Below, piece by piece: positions 8,483 to 18,034 of a DNA stretch of 32,300 nucleotides (within the stretch, counting starts at the first letter, position 1; each line of letters begins with the position of its first letter). This stretch comes from Erysipelotrichia bacterium. GTDB lineage: Bacteria; Bacillota_I; Bacilli_A; Erysipelotrichales; Erysipelotrichaceae. The translations under genes were made by a program, and so were the position numbers. The notes under the pieces are model-generated. The model worked only from the letters and a program-made list of their open reading frames with translations, did not search any database and had not been told where the DNA came from. Location: contig JAAZKG010000112.1 of NCBI GenBank assembly GCA_012799935.1, positions 1 through 32,300 of the forward strand, in the 5' to 3' direction.

Positions 8483-9739
8483 ATGAATGGGTATAAAAAG
8501 GCAAAAGAAAGATATGCTGAAGTATCAGTAGATACAGAAAAGGCAATTGAAACACTAAAGAATGTTTCTGTTAGTCTACATTGCTGGCAGGGAGATGATG
8601 TTAGAGGGTTTGACACTGATCCCAGCAAGCCATTAACTGGTGGAATCCAAACTACGGGCAATTATTTAGGAAGAGCTGGAAATTATCAGCAGTTAATGGA
8701 TGATATTGACCTAGTATTAAAGCTAATTCCAGGAAAACCAAAGATGAATCTTCATGCTTCTTATGCAATTTTTGAAGATGGAAATTGGGCTGATAGAAAT
8801 AAACTTCAGCCTAAGCATTTTGAAAAGTGGGTAAACTTCTGTAAAGAAAGAGGGCTGGGATGTGACTTTAATCCAACTTTCTTTTCTCATAAAAAATGTG
8901 ACCCATTAACTTTATCTTCAGCAAATGAGGAAACAAGAAAGTTTTGGATAGATCATGGTAAAGCATGTATTCGTGTTTCCAATTATCTAGCTCAAGAGTT
9001 AAACGACACCTGTGTTATGAATATTTGGACAGGAGATGGCTTAAAAGATATTCCAGGGGATAGATTGGGACCAAGAGTTCGTTATAAGGAAAGTTTAGAT
9101 GAGATATTAAAGGAACCTTATGATTTCAATAAAGTAAAACCATGTATTGAGTCAAAGGTTTTTGGTATTGGTGTAGAAGCATATACAACTGGTTCAGCTG
9201 AATTTGCACTTAGTTATGCTGCTTTTAATAAAGATAAATGTATTCCTTTAATGGACAATGGTCATTATCATCCAACGGAAGTAGTTTCTGATAAAATTTC
9301 AGCCTTATTAACTTTTTTTGATGAAATTGCTTTACATATTACTAGACCAATTAGATGGGATAGTGATCATGTAGTGTTATTTGATGATGAAACAAAAGAA
9401 ATTGCTAGAGAAATTGTTAGATGTGGTATTGATAAGGTAAATATCGCTTTAGATTATTTTGATGCATCTATTAATAGAGTTGCTGCCTGGGTTATAGGTT
9501 ATAGAAATGTTCAAAAAGCTTTGTTATATGGCTTACTTCAACCTATTGAACAATTAAAGAAATTGCAAGAGGAGCAAAAATTTACTGAATTAATGGTAAA
9601 ACAAGAAGAATTAAAAACCATGCCATTTAATGAAATTTGGGATGAATATTGTAATAGATGCAACGTTCCAAAAGATGGCCAATGGTTTGAAATAGTAGAA
9701 GAGTATGAAAGAAAAGTGCTTTCAAAGAGAACACAATAA
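8483..9739 (+). CDS. rhaA: L-rhamnose isomerase
   Basis: A 418-residue protein matching the usual RhaA length, with family segments S-L-H-C-W-Q-G-D-D-V near the N-terminus, K-M-N-L-H-A-S-Y, the C-D-F-N-P-T-F-F-S-H strand, and the metal-site motifs M-D-N-G-H-Y-H-P-T-E and R-W-D-S-D-H-V-V-L. It converts L-rhamnose to L-rhamnulose using divalent metal ions. GAGGGA precedes ATG 8483. Its place after the two glycosidases shows that released rhamnose is consumed in the same operon. Confidence 0.96.
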   Translation: MNGYKKAKERYAEVSVDTEKAIETLKNVSVSLHCWQGDDVRGFDTDPSKPLTGGIQTTGNYLGRAGNYQQLMDDIDLVLKLIPGKPKMNLHASYAIFEDGNWADRNKLQPKHFEKWVNFCKERGLGCDFNPTFFSHKKCDPLTLSSANEETRKFWIDHGKACIRVSNYLAQELNDTCVMNIWTGDGLKDIPGDRLGPRVRYKESLDEILKEPYDFNKVKPCIESKVFGIGVEAYTTGSAEFALSYAAFNKDKCIPLMDNGHYHPTEVVSDKISALLTFFDEIALHITRPIRWDSDHVVLFDDETKEIAREIVRCGIDKVNIALDYFDASINRVAAWVIGYRNVQKALLYGLLQPIEQLKKLQEEQKFTELMVKQEELKTMPFNEIWDEYCNRCNVPKDGQWFEIVEEYERKVLSKRTQ

Positions 9740-9755
9740 ATAATGGTAAAAGAAA

Positions 9756-11018
9756 ATGAAATATTATTTGGCAATTGACATTGGGGCTTCTAGTGGTAGA
9801 CACATTGTTGGGTGGAAAAAAGATGAACAAATACATACTGAAGAATTATACCGTTTTGATAATGGAGTTATAGAAAAAGATAATCATTTAATTTGGGATG
9901 TAGAGTATCTTTTAAGTGAAATAAAAAAGGGAATAACTATAGTAAAAAAAAGATACAATATTGAGTCTCTATCTATTGCTACTTGGGGAGTTGATTATGT
10001 TTTAATGAAAGAAGGTCAAGAAGTTTTCCCAGTATATTCTTATAGAGATAATAGAACCGAAAGAATAATTAATGAAGTGCATTCAATCATCCCTTTTGAA
10101 GAACTATATCAACGCACTGGAAGTCAGTATCAGCCATTTAATACTATTTATCAGCTCTATGATGATAAAAAACAGGGGAGACTAAAAGGGGTTACTGATT
10201 TTCTAATGATGCCAGAATATCTACTTTACAAATTGACTGGTGTCAAGAAAAAAGAATTTACCAATGCCACAACCACAGGAATGATTAATCACGAAAGTCT
10301 AATGTTTGATGAAATGATTATTAATAAACTTGGCATGCCAAAAATTTTGTTTAAAAAACTATATCAACCAAAAGAAATGCTTGGTTATTATGATGGCATA
10401 AAAGTTGTTTTATGTGCTACTCATGATACTGCCAGTGCAGTAGAGGGAATACCTATGAGAGATAATGAACTTTATATTTCTTCAGGGACCTGGTCACTTT
10501 TAGGAGTCAAAACAGAAAAACCAATAACTGATATTAATAGTATGAAAGCCAACTATTCCAATGAAGGAGGAGTGGGATATAACAGATATCAGAAAAACAT
10601 TATGGGCTTGTGGTTAGTTAATGAATTAAAAAAGGAATTATGTCCCAACGAAAATATTAGAGATATTGTTGAAAAAGCTAGCAAAAGTAGTTTTGAAGAA
10701 ATAATTAATGCCAATGATAGTTCTTTATTAGCTCCTGAAAGCATGAAGGATGCTTTTGACAAACTATTAAAAAATAAACCAGAAAGCATTTATGATTATT
10801 TTAGATGTGCTTATAACTCACTTGCACTTTCTTACAAAAAAGCTATTGAAGAGTTAGAAAAAAATACTGGAAAAACTTATTTTAATCTTTATATAGTTGG
10901 AGGAGGTGCCAAAAACAGTTTTCTTAACAGTTTGACTGAAAAAGAAACAGGAAAAAAAGTTATTGCTTTACCAATTGAAGCAACAGCAATAGGAAATATT
11001 AAAATGCAGATGTGGTAA
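9756..11018 (+). CDS. rhaB: rhamnulokinase, C-terminally truncated
   Basis: A FGGY-family sugar kinase beginning Y-Y-L-A-I-D-I-G-A-S-S-G-R, the ATP phosphate loop typical of RhaB. W-G-V-D-Y, T-H-D-T-A-S-A-V (catalytic Asp) and S-S-G-T-W-S-L-L-G follow. It phosphorylates L-rhamnulose. At 420 residues it is short: it stops right after E-A-T-A-I-G-N, where the family normally continues for some 45 residues of C-terminal helices (usual length about 460-490). Other frames beyond 11018 give no convincing remainder. The Shine-Dalgarno before ATG 9756 is weak. The gene may be inactive or only partly active, and no rhaD follows. Confidence 0.88.
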   Translation: MKYYLAIDIGASSGRHIVGWKKDEQIHTEELYRFDNGVIEKDNHLIWDVEYLLSEIKKGITIVKKRYNIESLSIATWGVDYVLMKEGQEVFPVYSYRDNRTERIINEVHSIIPFEELYQRTGSQYQPFNTIYQLYDDKKQGRLKGVTDFLMMPEYLLYKLTGVKKKEFTNATTTGMINHESLMFDEMIINKLGMPKILFKKLYQPKEMLGYYDGIKVVLCATHDTASAVEGIPMRDNELYISSGTWSLLGVKTEKPITDINSMKANYSNEGGVGYNRYQKNIMGLWLVNELKKELCPNENIRDIVEKASKSSFEEIINANDSSLLAPESMKDAFDKLLKNKPESIYDYFRCAYNSLALSYKKAIEELEKNTGKTYFNLYIVGGGAKNSFLNSLTEKETGKKVIALPIEATAIGNIKMQMW

Positions 11019-11098
11019 TAGGAATGCTATAACTAATAATCATCTTTAATGAATTATTTAAACATTTAGATAAATGCATCATTTTTATTAAAATTGTG

Positions 11099-11128
11099 TT
11101 GACAACTGTGAACGCTTACAAGTATAAT
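11099..11128 (+). promoter_or_regulatory. promoter of the beta-glucoside PTS operon
   Basis: TTGACA at 11099-11104 and TATAAT at 11123-11128 are both perfect sigma-A boxes, with an 18-bp spacer. Transcription should start near 11135, just ahead of the RAT/terminator leader. Confidence 0.85.
11107..11120. promoter_or_regulatory. cre-like site (CcpA) in the promoter spacer
   Basis: TGTGAACGCTTACA differs from the cre consensus TGWAANCGNTNWCA at one position. It lies wholly between the -35 and -10 boxes, so CcpA bound there would block polymerase and give glucose repression of the beta-glucoside genes. Confidence 0.7.
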
Positions 11129-11146
11129 AATAGTAGTTATAGATCA

Positions 11147-11183
11147 AGACTTGTTACTTAATCAGAGCTATTAAGGCAAATTC
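11147..11183 (+). promoter_or_regulatory. RAT ribonucleic antiterminator (LicT/BglG target)
   Basis: The leader holds A-G-A-C-TTGTTACT at 11147-11158 and AGGCAAATTC at 11174-11183, matching the two conserved sides of RAT elements (GGATTGTTACT ... GGCAAAACC). Its 3' side is the same sequence as the 5' arm of the following terminator, so the two folds exclude each other. The antiterminator protein is encoded immediately downstream. Confidence 0.75.
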
Positions 11184-11230
11184 TAATTAGTTTATTTGAG
11201 ATAATAAACTAGCATGGATTTGCCTTTTTT
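11175..11230 (+). terminator. conditional leader terminator of the PTS operon
   Basis: GGCAAAT (11175-11181) pairs with ATTTGCC (11218-11224), and an inner stem TAGTTTATT (11188-11196) pairs with AATAAACTA (11203-11211). Six T residues follow at 11225-11230. The outer arm overlaps the RAT, the classical arrangement for antitermination by a BglG-family protein. Confidence 0.85.
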
Positions 11231-11257
11231 GATTAAAAAAAGAAAGGGGTGATGATT

Positions 11258-12139
11258 TTGGGGTTTAATAGAGATCAGATTTATAAAACTATCAAAGTGA
11301 TTAATAACAATATAATAATCGTTAAAGACTTAAATGGCCATGAGATGATAGCGATTGGTAAGGGACTGGGATACAGAAAGAAAAAGTATGACTTTGTGTA
11401 TTCTGATGAAGTTATGAAAACTTATGTTTATGTCGACAAACATAAAAATTCAAACCTATTATTATTTGAAGAAGTCCCTTTTGAAATTGTGGAAGTAGCT
11501 CAGAAAATAATAGATTATGCTACAAAAACTTTGAAACAAAAGTATAATGTAAATCTGCTCGCAAGTCTTTCTGATCACATTAATTTCAGTGTAAATGAGT
11601 ACCATAAAGGAAATGTTACACCAAAATTAGTAAATGAAGAGGTAAAAAGATTTTATAAGGAAGAATATCAGGTTGGTGTTTATGCTATAAAATTAATTAA
11701 CCAAACTCTCGAAATTGAACTACACAAAGATGAAGCTACATCAATTGCGTTTCACTTGATAGTTGCATCGCAAGAAATAACAAATTTTGAAACAAGGGAA
11801 CTGATGTTTAGTGTTAAGAAGATAGTGGATATCACAGGAAAGCATCTAAAAATAGAAATTGATGAAGATTCATTGGCTTATTCACGTTATATTATTCATT
11901 TAAAATTCTTTTTAAGTAGAATTATTCGCAAGCAAACTTTTAATAATACTAGTGAGTTATCAAGCATATTTGGTCAACTTGTAACTAAGTATAAAGAAGT
12001 TGAGAATTGTGTTTTTGAAATAAAAGATTTTATATTTGATGAGTATAACTATAATTGTACTAATGAAGATTGTATATATTTAATGATTCATATTGTAAGA
12101 TTACACGAATTACAAAGAAAGGAAAATAATAATGTCTAA
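11258..12139 (+). CDS. BglG/LicT-family transcriptional antiterminator
   Basis: The layout is an RNA-binding CAT domain (I-K-V-I-N-N-N-I-I-I-V-K-D, G-K-G-L-G-Y) followed by two PTS regulation domains. The four expected regulatory histidines are seen in L-S-D-H-I, I-A-F-H-L, Y-I-I-H-L-K-F-F and Y-L-M-I-H-I. I choose TTG 11258 as start because AAAGGGGTGA lies 6-8 bases before it; ATG 11252 and GTG 11249 overlap the ribosome site. The 293-residue protein would bind the RAT and allow read-through into its own operon when the EIIBC is busy transporting beta-glucoside. It overlaps the EIIBC gene by 8 bp. Confidence 0.93.
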   Translation: MGFNRDQIYKTIKVINNNIIIVKDLNGHEMIAIGKGLGYRKKKYDFVYSDEVMKTYVYVDKHKNSNLLLFEEVPFEIVEVAQKIIDYATKTLKQKYNVNLLASLSDHINFSVNEYHKGNVTPKLVNEEVKRFYKEEYQVGVYAIKLINQTLEIELHKDEATSIAFHLIVASQEITNFETRELMFSVKKIVDITGKHLKIEIDEDSLAYSRYIIHLKFFLSRIIRKQTFNNTSELSSIFGQLVTKYKEVENCVFEIKDFIFDEYNYNCTNEDCIYLMIHIVRLHELQRKENNNV

Positions 12140-13520
12140 AATTAATTATGATGATTTAACTAAAAAAATAGTTGAATATTTAGGTGGTATTGAAAACATC
12201 AATACTGTTACACATTGCGTTACACGATTAAGATTATATTTAAATGATATAGATAAAGCTGATGAAGAAAAGATTAAAAACCTTCCAAATGTATTAGGGG
12301 TTGTATATGGAAATCAGCAATATCAAATAATTTTAGGGGAACATTTATTCCCAGTTTATGATAGTTTAGTTAAAAACTACACTGTTAAAACCGAAGAAGC
12401 TATTGATGAAAATTTAGATGAAGAATTGATTAAGCAAGCTAGTAAAAAGGATTTTAAATATTATTTTGAAAGCGTTATTACTTTCATGGCACAATCATTA
12501 ACACCATTTATTACAGTAGTATATGGCGCGGGCATGTTAAAAGTAATTCTTTCATTATTGAATTATATTGTTCCGACTGTATCAGCTACAACAACGTATA
12601 AAATGTTGAATTTTATGTCTAGTGCACCATTCTACTTTATGCCAGTTTTAGTAGCATATGGAGCTAGTAAGGTGTTAAAAGCAAATCCTGCATTTTCAAT
12701 GGCTATTGCTTTGACTTTAGTATTCCCAGCATTTAATACTATAATGGAAGCTGGGGAACCTATTAAAATGCTTGGACTCCCTGTGCATTTAACAACATAT
12801 GGAAGTACATTACTTCCAGGTATTTTTACTGCAATTTTGTGTGCATATTTAGAAAAGTTATTTTATAGAATTATTCCAGGTGTATTAAGAAGCGTGTTTG
12901 CTCCTTTATGTGTATTCCTTGTTGGTTTCCCAATTGTAATATTATTGTTAGGACCTGTAGGTAATGTAGTTGGTTCTTGGATTGTTGCTGGAATTATTTG
13001 GCTTCAATCAAAAGTTGGTGGGTTTGCTCCTGGCATTATAGCTGCAGCTCAACCATTCTTGGTTATGATGGGTGTTAACATGCTTCCTGTAGCTCCAATG
13101 ATGGAATTATTTACACGTACTGGTTATGACAATGTATTTAGACCAGGATGGATTTTACATAATATTTCAGAAGGTGGTTCTTGTTTTGCAGTGGCATTGA
13201 AGACTAAAGACAAAGAATTCAGGACTACAGCAATATCTGCAGGTATTGGAGCGTTAGTATCTGGCGTATCAGAACCAGCATTATATGGAGTTAACCTTCG
13301 TTTAAAGAAACCTATGCTTAGTTTGGTTATAGGCGGGCTTGCTGGTGGTGCTGTTGCTGGATTTATGGGTGCTAAAGCATTTTCAATGGGTTATTCTTCA
13401 ATTCTTGGAGTTGTAATATTTGAAAAAACAATGGGAGCTATTTTAGCTGGTGTTGCTGTGTCATTTGCTGTTTCGTTTATATGCACATACTTCTTATATG
13501 ATGGAAAGAGTATCAAATAA
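12132..13520 (+). CDS. PTS beta-glucoside transporter EIIBC
   Basis: A 462-residue protein. The EIIB domain comes first, with the phosphorylated Cys29 in V-T-H-C-V-T-R-L-R. An EIIC membrane domain of about ten segments follows from residue ~105, with G-V-S-E-P-A-L-Y-G and R-P-G-W-I-L-H-N as typical loops. It imports and phosphorylates beta-glucosides (cellobiose, salicin, arbutin type). Unlike BglF/BglP, which end in a fused EIIA (about 610-640 residues), this protein stops after EIIC and the EIIA is the next gene. The homologous sucrose/trehalose EIIBC are alternatives, but the LicT-type regulator and GH1 enzyme point to beta-glucosides. Confidence 0.92.
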   Translation: MSKINYDDLTKKIVEYLGGIENINTVTHCVTRLRLYLNDIDKADEEKIKNLPNVLGVVYGNQQYQIILGEHLFPVYDSLVKNYTVKTEEAIDENLDEELIKQASKKDFKYYFESVITFMAQSLTPFITVVYGAGMLKVILSLLNYIVPTVSATTTYKMLNFMSSAPFYFMPVLVAYGASKVLKANPAFSMAIALTLVFPAFNTIMEAGEPIKMLGLPVHLTTYGSTLLPGIFTAILCAYLEKLFYRIIPGVLRSVFAPLCVFLVGFPIVILLLGPVGNVVGSWIVAGIIWLQSKVGGFAPGIIAAAQPFLVMMGVNMLPVAPMMELFTRTGYDNVFRPGWILHNISEGGSCFAVALKTKDKEFRTTAISAGIGALVSGVSEPALYGVNLRLKKPMLSLVIGGLAGGAVAGFMGAKAFSMGYSSILGVVIFEKTMGAILAGVAVSFAVSFICTYFLYDGKSIK

Positions 13521-13522
13521 CG

Positions 13523-15443
<1,921 letters not shown>

Positions 15444-15508
15444 GTTATTGGTAGTTTATTAAACTAAAGCAATAGAAAAAATGAATAAATATATTTATTA
15501 AACTTTAT

Positions 15509-15545
15509 AAGCTCTATTAGATTTTTTAAATGGAGCTTTTTCTTT
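15509..15545 (+). terminator. intrinsic terminator of the PTS operon
   Basis: AAGCTCTATT (15509-15518) pairs with AATGGAGCTT (15529-15538), with one G-U pair, and is followed by a T-rich run. In the 310-base gap 15444-15753 the only structures I see are this hairpin and the opposite-strand terminator at 15663-15702. Confidence 0.8.
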
Positions 15546-15662
15546 AATCAGCATGATTTTTTTATTTTATACGTTTTTTTCTGAATTTTATATGATTTTA
15601 TACTTACATATTTTTATATGTAATCTAAATATTAATTATTTGTTTATTTAAAAATTATTAGA

Positions 15663-15702
15663 ATTTTTTTAAAAAAAGACACATATATTTTCGAATGTGT
15701 CT
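15663..15702 (-). terminator. intrinsic terminator of the minimal SUF operon
   Basis: On the minus strand AGACACAT (15702-15695) pairs with ATGTGTCT (15684-15677), followed by seven T residues. It lies about 50 bases beyond the stop of the SufB/D-like gene. Confidence 0.82.
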
Positions 15703-15753
15703 GACACTAGTATAACTTTTAGATGAAATTTTAAAAATGTAGTATTACTGTAA

Positions 15754-16671
15754 CTAGCGTAAGAATGCAGCAACAATTTCTTGCTCTGCTTCTTCATAAT
15801 TTAAACCTAAAGACATTAGTTTGGTAATTTGTTCACCAGCAATTTTACCAATAGCAGCTTCATGAATAAGCTGAGCATCGACATGATTAGCTGTTACATC
15901 AGGAACAGCTTTTACTGTTGCGTAATCCATAATAATAGCATCACAGGCTGAATGTCCTTGACACTTGTTGTTGCCATTTATTACTGAATAAAAGAATTGC
16001 TTAGACTGTCCTTTGGCAACTGAGCGTGAAACAATACTAGCACTAGAATTTTCGCCATCTAGGTCAATATGGAAATCAGTATAAGCTGTTTGATTGCCGG
16101 TAGTTAAGATGACTTCTTTGGTAATTAAAGAAGCATTATCACCGATTGTAGCTTTGGTAAGGCGTTTGGTAAAATCAACTCCTTTAATTTGAGCACTATC
16201 TATTTCCAAAGTGCTTCCTTCAGCTAAATGGATTATTGTTTGAGGACTGATAATTTTATTTCCTGTCCCCACACCTTGACCATAATGTTTTTCTTCATAT
16301 TTCACTTTAGCGTTTTTACCAACATAGAAAGTATGAATACCACTGTGCTGGGTTGCATGTAGTCCATCGTTATGGATCCCACAACCTGCCAGAATATGAA
16401 CCTCACTGTTTTCTCCAATAAAGAAGTCATTATAAACCAAATCATCAAGACCGCTTTCATCTATAAGAGTAGGAATATGGATTAATTCACCTTTGGTATT
16501 AGCTTTTACTACTACATCAATTCCAGACCTATCTAGTTTTTTAACAATTTCAGTGTTTTCACTATTGTTGTGTAATTCACTAATTCCGTTAATACGGAAA
16601 TTATAAGCCCCATTAGGAATATCATCTATTCCTGAAACTTGTTTTAATATTTGTTTTAATTCTGTTTTCAA
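15754..16671 (-). CDS. SufB/SufD-like Fe-S scaffold of a minimal SUF system
   Basis: A 305-residue SufBD-domain protein. I choose TTG 16671 as start: GGAAGGAGAG precedes it and TTGA joins this start to the SufC stop, a four-base overlap; the frame upstream lies inside sufC. It shows the beta-helix pattern of SufB/D (A-E-G-S-T-L-E-I-D, G-D-N-A-S-L-I-T-K) and the C-terminal core C-Q-G-H-S-A-C-D-A-I-I-M-D with I-H-E-A-A-I-G-K-I-A-G-E-Q. It is much shorter than SufB or SufD (about 420-480) and has no partner SufB/D, SufS or SufU nearby. Such single SufB-like/SufC pairs are known as minimal or ancestral SUF-like systems in anaerobes. It probably works as a homodimer with SufC; that is inference. 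Confidence 0.87.
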   Translation of the reverse strand: MKTELKQILKQVSGIDDIPNGAYNFRINGISELHNNSENTEIVKKLDRSGIDVVVKANTKGELIHIPTLIDESGLDDLVYNDFFIGENSEVHILAGCGIHNDGLHATQHSGIHTFYVGKNAKVKYEEKHYGQGVGTGNKIISPQTIIHLAEGSTLEIDSAQIKGVDFTKRLTKATIGDNASLITKEVILTTGNQTAYTDFHIDLDGENSSASIVSRSVAKGQSKQFFYSVINGNNKCQGHSACDAIIMDYATVKAVPDVTANHVDAQLIHEAAIGKIAGEQITKLMSLGLNYEEAEQEIVAAFLR

Positions 16672-17402
16672 AAGTTTACTCTCCTTCCATAGAAGTGGCA
16701 AGAATCTATCCCAAACATTAAATGAGGTATAATTTCTTCGCTTCTTCCATCTTGTACAATGCGTCCTTCTTCAATTACGATAACACGATCAGCAATTTCT
16801 AAAATACGTTCTTGATGAGAAATGACAATGACAATGCCATTGTTTTTAGCTATCAAGTTTTTAAAAACTTGGATTAAGTTTTGAAAACTCCATAAATCAA
16901 TTCCCGCTTCAGGTTCATCGAAGATATATAAGTTAACATTTCTAGCTACCAACATGGCAATTTCAATACGCTTTAACTCACCTCCAGATAAGCTATTATC
17001 TAATTCACGGTAGATATAATTAATAGCGCATAGGCCAACTTGTGATAAGAAACTACAAGCTTCTTCAACACCAAGTTTATGTCCAGCAGCTAAACTAAGT
17101 AGATCAATTACCTTCATTCCTTTAAAGTGGACTGGTTGCTGGAAAGAAAAACCAATACCTGCTTTGGCTCTTTCGTCAATACTGGCATTAGTGATATCTT
17201 TTCCTTCAAAGATAATTTGTCCTTCTGTTGGTTTTTCAATGCCCATAATCATCTTGGCAAGAGTAGATTTACCACTGCCATTTGGCCCTGTAATAGCGAC
17301 AAAGCTACCAGAAGAAATACTTAAATTGATATTGTCAAGGATTTCTTTTTCTTCTGTTGTATCATTTTCAACTTGAAATGATAAGTTTTTAATTTCAAGC
17401 AT
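16668..17402 (-). CDS. SufC-like ABC ATPase of Fe-S cluster assembly
   Basis: A 244-residue soluble ABC ATPase with Walker A G39-P-N-G-S-G-K-S-T47, the signature L-S-G-G-E-L-K-R, Walker B I-F-D-E-P-E-A-G-I-D and the switch histidine in V-I-S-H-Q-E-R. The D-E-P-E-A-G-I-D form and L-S-G-G-E-x-K-R are typical of SufC rather than of import ABC proteins. AAAGGAGA precedes ATG 17402. It overlaps the MarR gene upstream by 8 bp and the scaffold gene downstream by 4 bp, so the three are translated as a unit. It would power conformational change of the SufB/D-like scaffold. Confidence 0.9.
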   Translation of the reverse strand: MLEIKNLSFQVENDTTEEKEILDNINLSISSGSFVAITGPNGSGKSTLAKMIMGIEKPTEGQIIFEGKDITNASIDERAKAGIGFSFQQPVHFKGMKVIDLLSLAAGHKLGVEEACSFLSQVGLCAINYIYRELDNSLSGGELKRIEIAMLVARNVNLYIFDEPEAGIDLWSFQNLIQVFKNLIAKNNGIVIVISHQERILEIADRVIVIEEGRIVQDGRSEEIIPHLMFGIDSCHFYGRRVNF

Positions 17403-17886
17403 GTTGTTCTCCTTTACTTTCTAATGCACAATCGTGCCCTAAACAGTCAAAACGACTAATATCTAAGGTATTTATTTTATTTAAAAACATCATAATAGCT
17501 TTTAATTCATTAGCTTCAAGGCTCCTAAGAAAATTGCACATTTCCCTATTGGCATTCTGATGATTTTTATCTTTTTCTTTTTTAATCTCTTTTCCTAAAG
17601 AGGTAAGTTGAATTATTTTTTCTTTGCGATTTCCTTTAACTGGAACACGTTCTACAACATCAATTTGTTCAAGACGATTTACTATTTGGGTAATAGCTCC
17701 TCTAGAAACATTTAAGATAGTAGCTAGTGTTGTAGCATTTTGATTTAGGTTTAAAGATATAGTATCAATAAACTTGATATCAGCCTTATTTAAACCATCA
17801 ATACCTTTTAAAATCATTGGCTCTTTTTGCCTAAGTTTAATGTTATTAATGGTGTTGTATAGATTTCCAATTATTTTACATTGCAT
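17395..17886 (-). CDS. MarR-family regulator with four cysteines, first gene of the minimal SUF operon
   Basis: A 163-residue winged-helix protein with the MarR core: T-L-A-T-I-L-N-V-S-R-G-A-I-T-Q-I-V-N-R-L as recognition region, then a wing P-V-K-G-N-R-K-E-K-I-I-Q-L-T. Cysteines are at 3, 117, 148 and 153, the last two in C-L-G-H-D-C in a C-terminal tail after the dimer helix. AAGGAG lies 8 bases before ATG 17886. A palindrome overlaps the upstream edge of its promoter. The position ahead of sufC and the clustered cysteines suggest that it senses redox state or an Fe-S cluster and controls the operon, as IscR or SufR do elsewhere; no sequence proof of cluster binding exists here. Confidence 0.87.
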   Translation of the reverse strand: MQCKIIGNLYNTINNIKLRQKEPMILKGIDGLNKADIKFIDTISLNLNQNATTLATILNVSRGAITQIVNRLEQIDVVERVPVKGNRKEKIIQLTSLGKEIKKEKDKNHQNANREMCNFLRSLEANELKAIMMFLNKINTLDISRFDCLGHDCALESKGEQHA

Positions 17887-17907
17887 ATAAACATCTCCTT
17901 CAGAAGT

Positions 17908-17936
17908 AGTATATATAATTAATATTTTCTTGTCAA
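17908..17936 (-). promoter_or_regulatory. promoter of the MarR-SUF operon
   Basis: On the minus strand TTGACA (17936-17931) and TATACT (17913-17908) are separated by exactly 17 bp. The start would fall near 17901, giving a leader of about 15 bases that just contains the AAGGAG ribosome site. Confidence 0.75.
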
Positions 17937-17959
17937 TATTGTTTAGTAACTAAACAATA
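17937..17959. promoter_or_regulatory. palindromic operator, likely bound by the adjacent MarR protein
   Basis: A perfect inverted repeat with 11-base arms and one central base; its core is TTGTTTAGTAACTAAACAA (17939-17957). It abuts the -35 box of the minus-strand promoter for the MarR-sufC-sufB-like operon. Size and symmetry suit a MarR dimer. Confidence 0.75.
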
Positions 17960-17965
17960 AGTTTT

Positions 17966-17999
17966 GATAAAAAAAGCAAACAAAGTTAACTTTGTTGCT
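17966..17999 (-). terminator. intrinsic terminator of the ABC transporter operon
   Basis: On the minus strand GCAACAAAGTT pairs with AACTTTGTTTGC (one bulged T), followed by seven T residues. It lies some 35-65 bases beyond the permease stop and separates that operon from the SUF promoter. Confidence 0.7.
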
Positions 18000-18034
18000 A
18001 TTATGGTGCAATCAATAGTTAAATTGTTGGACAA

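Noticed and set aside
11019-11098. Remainder of rhaB in another frame
   Set aside because: The three frames give only fragments of ten or so residues without the expected helix pattern.
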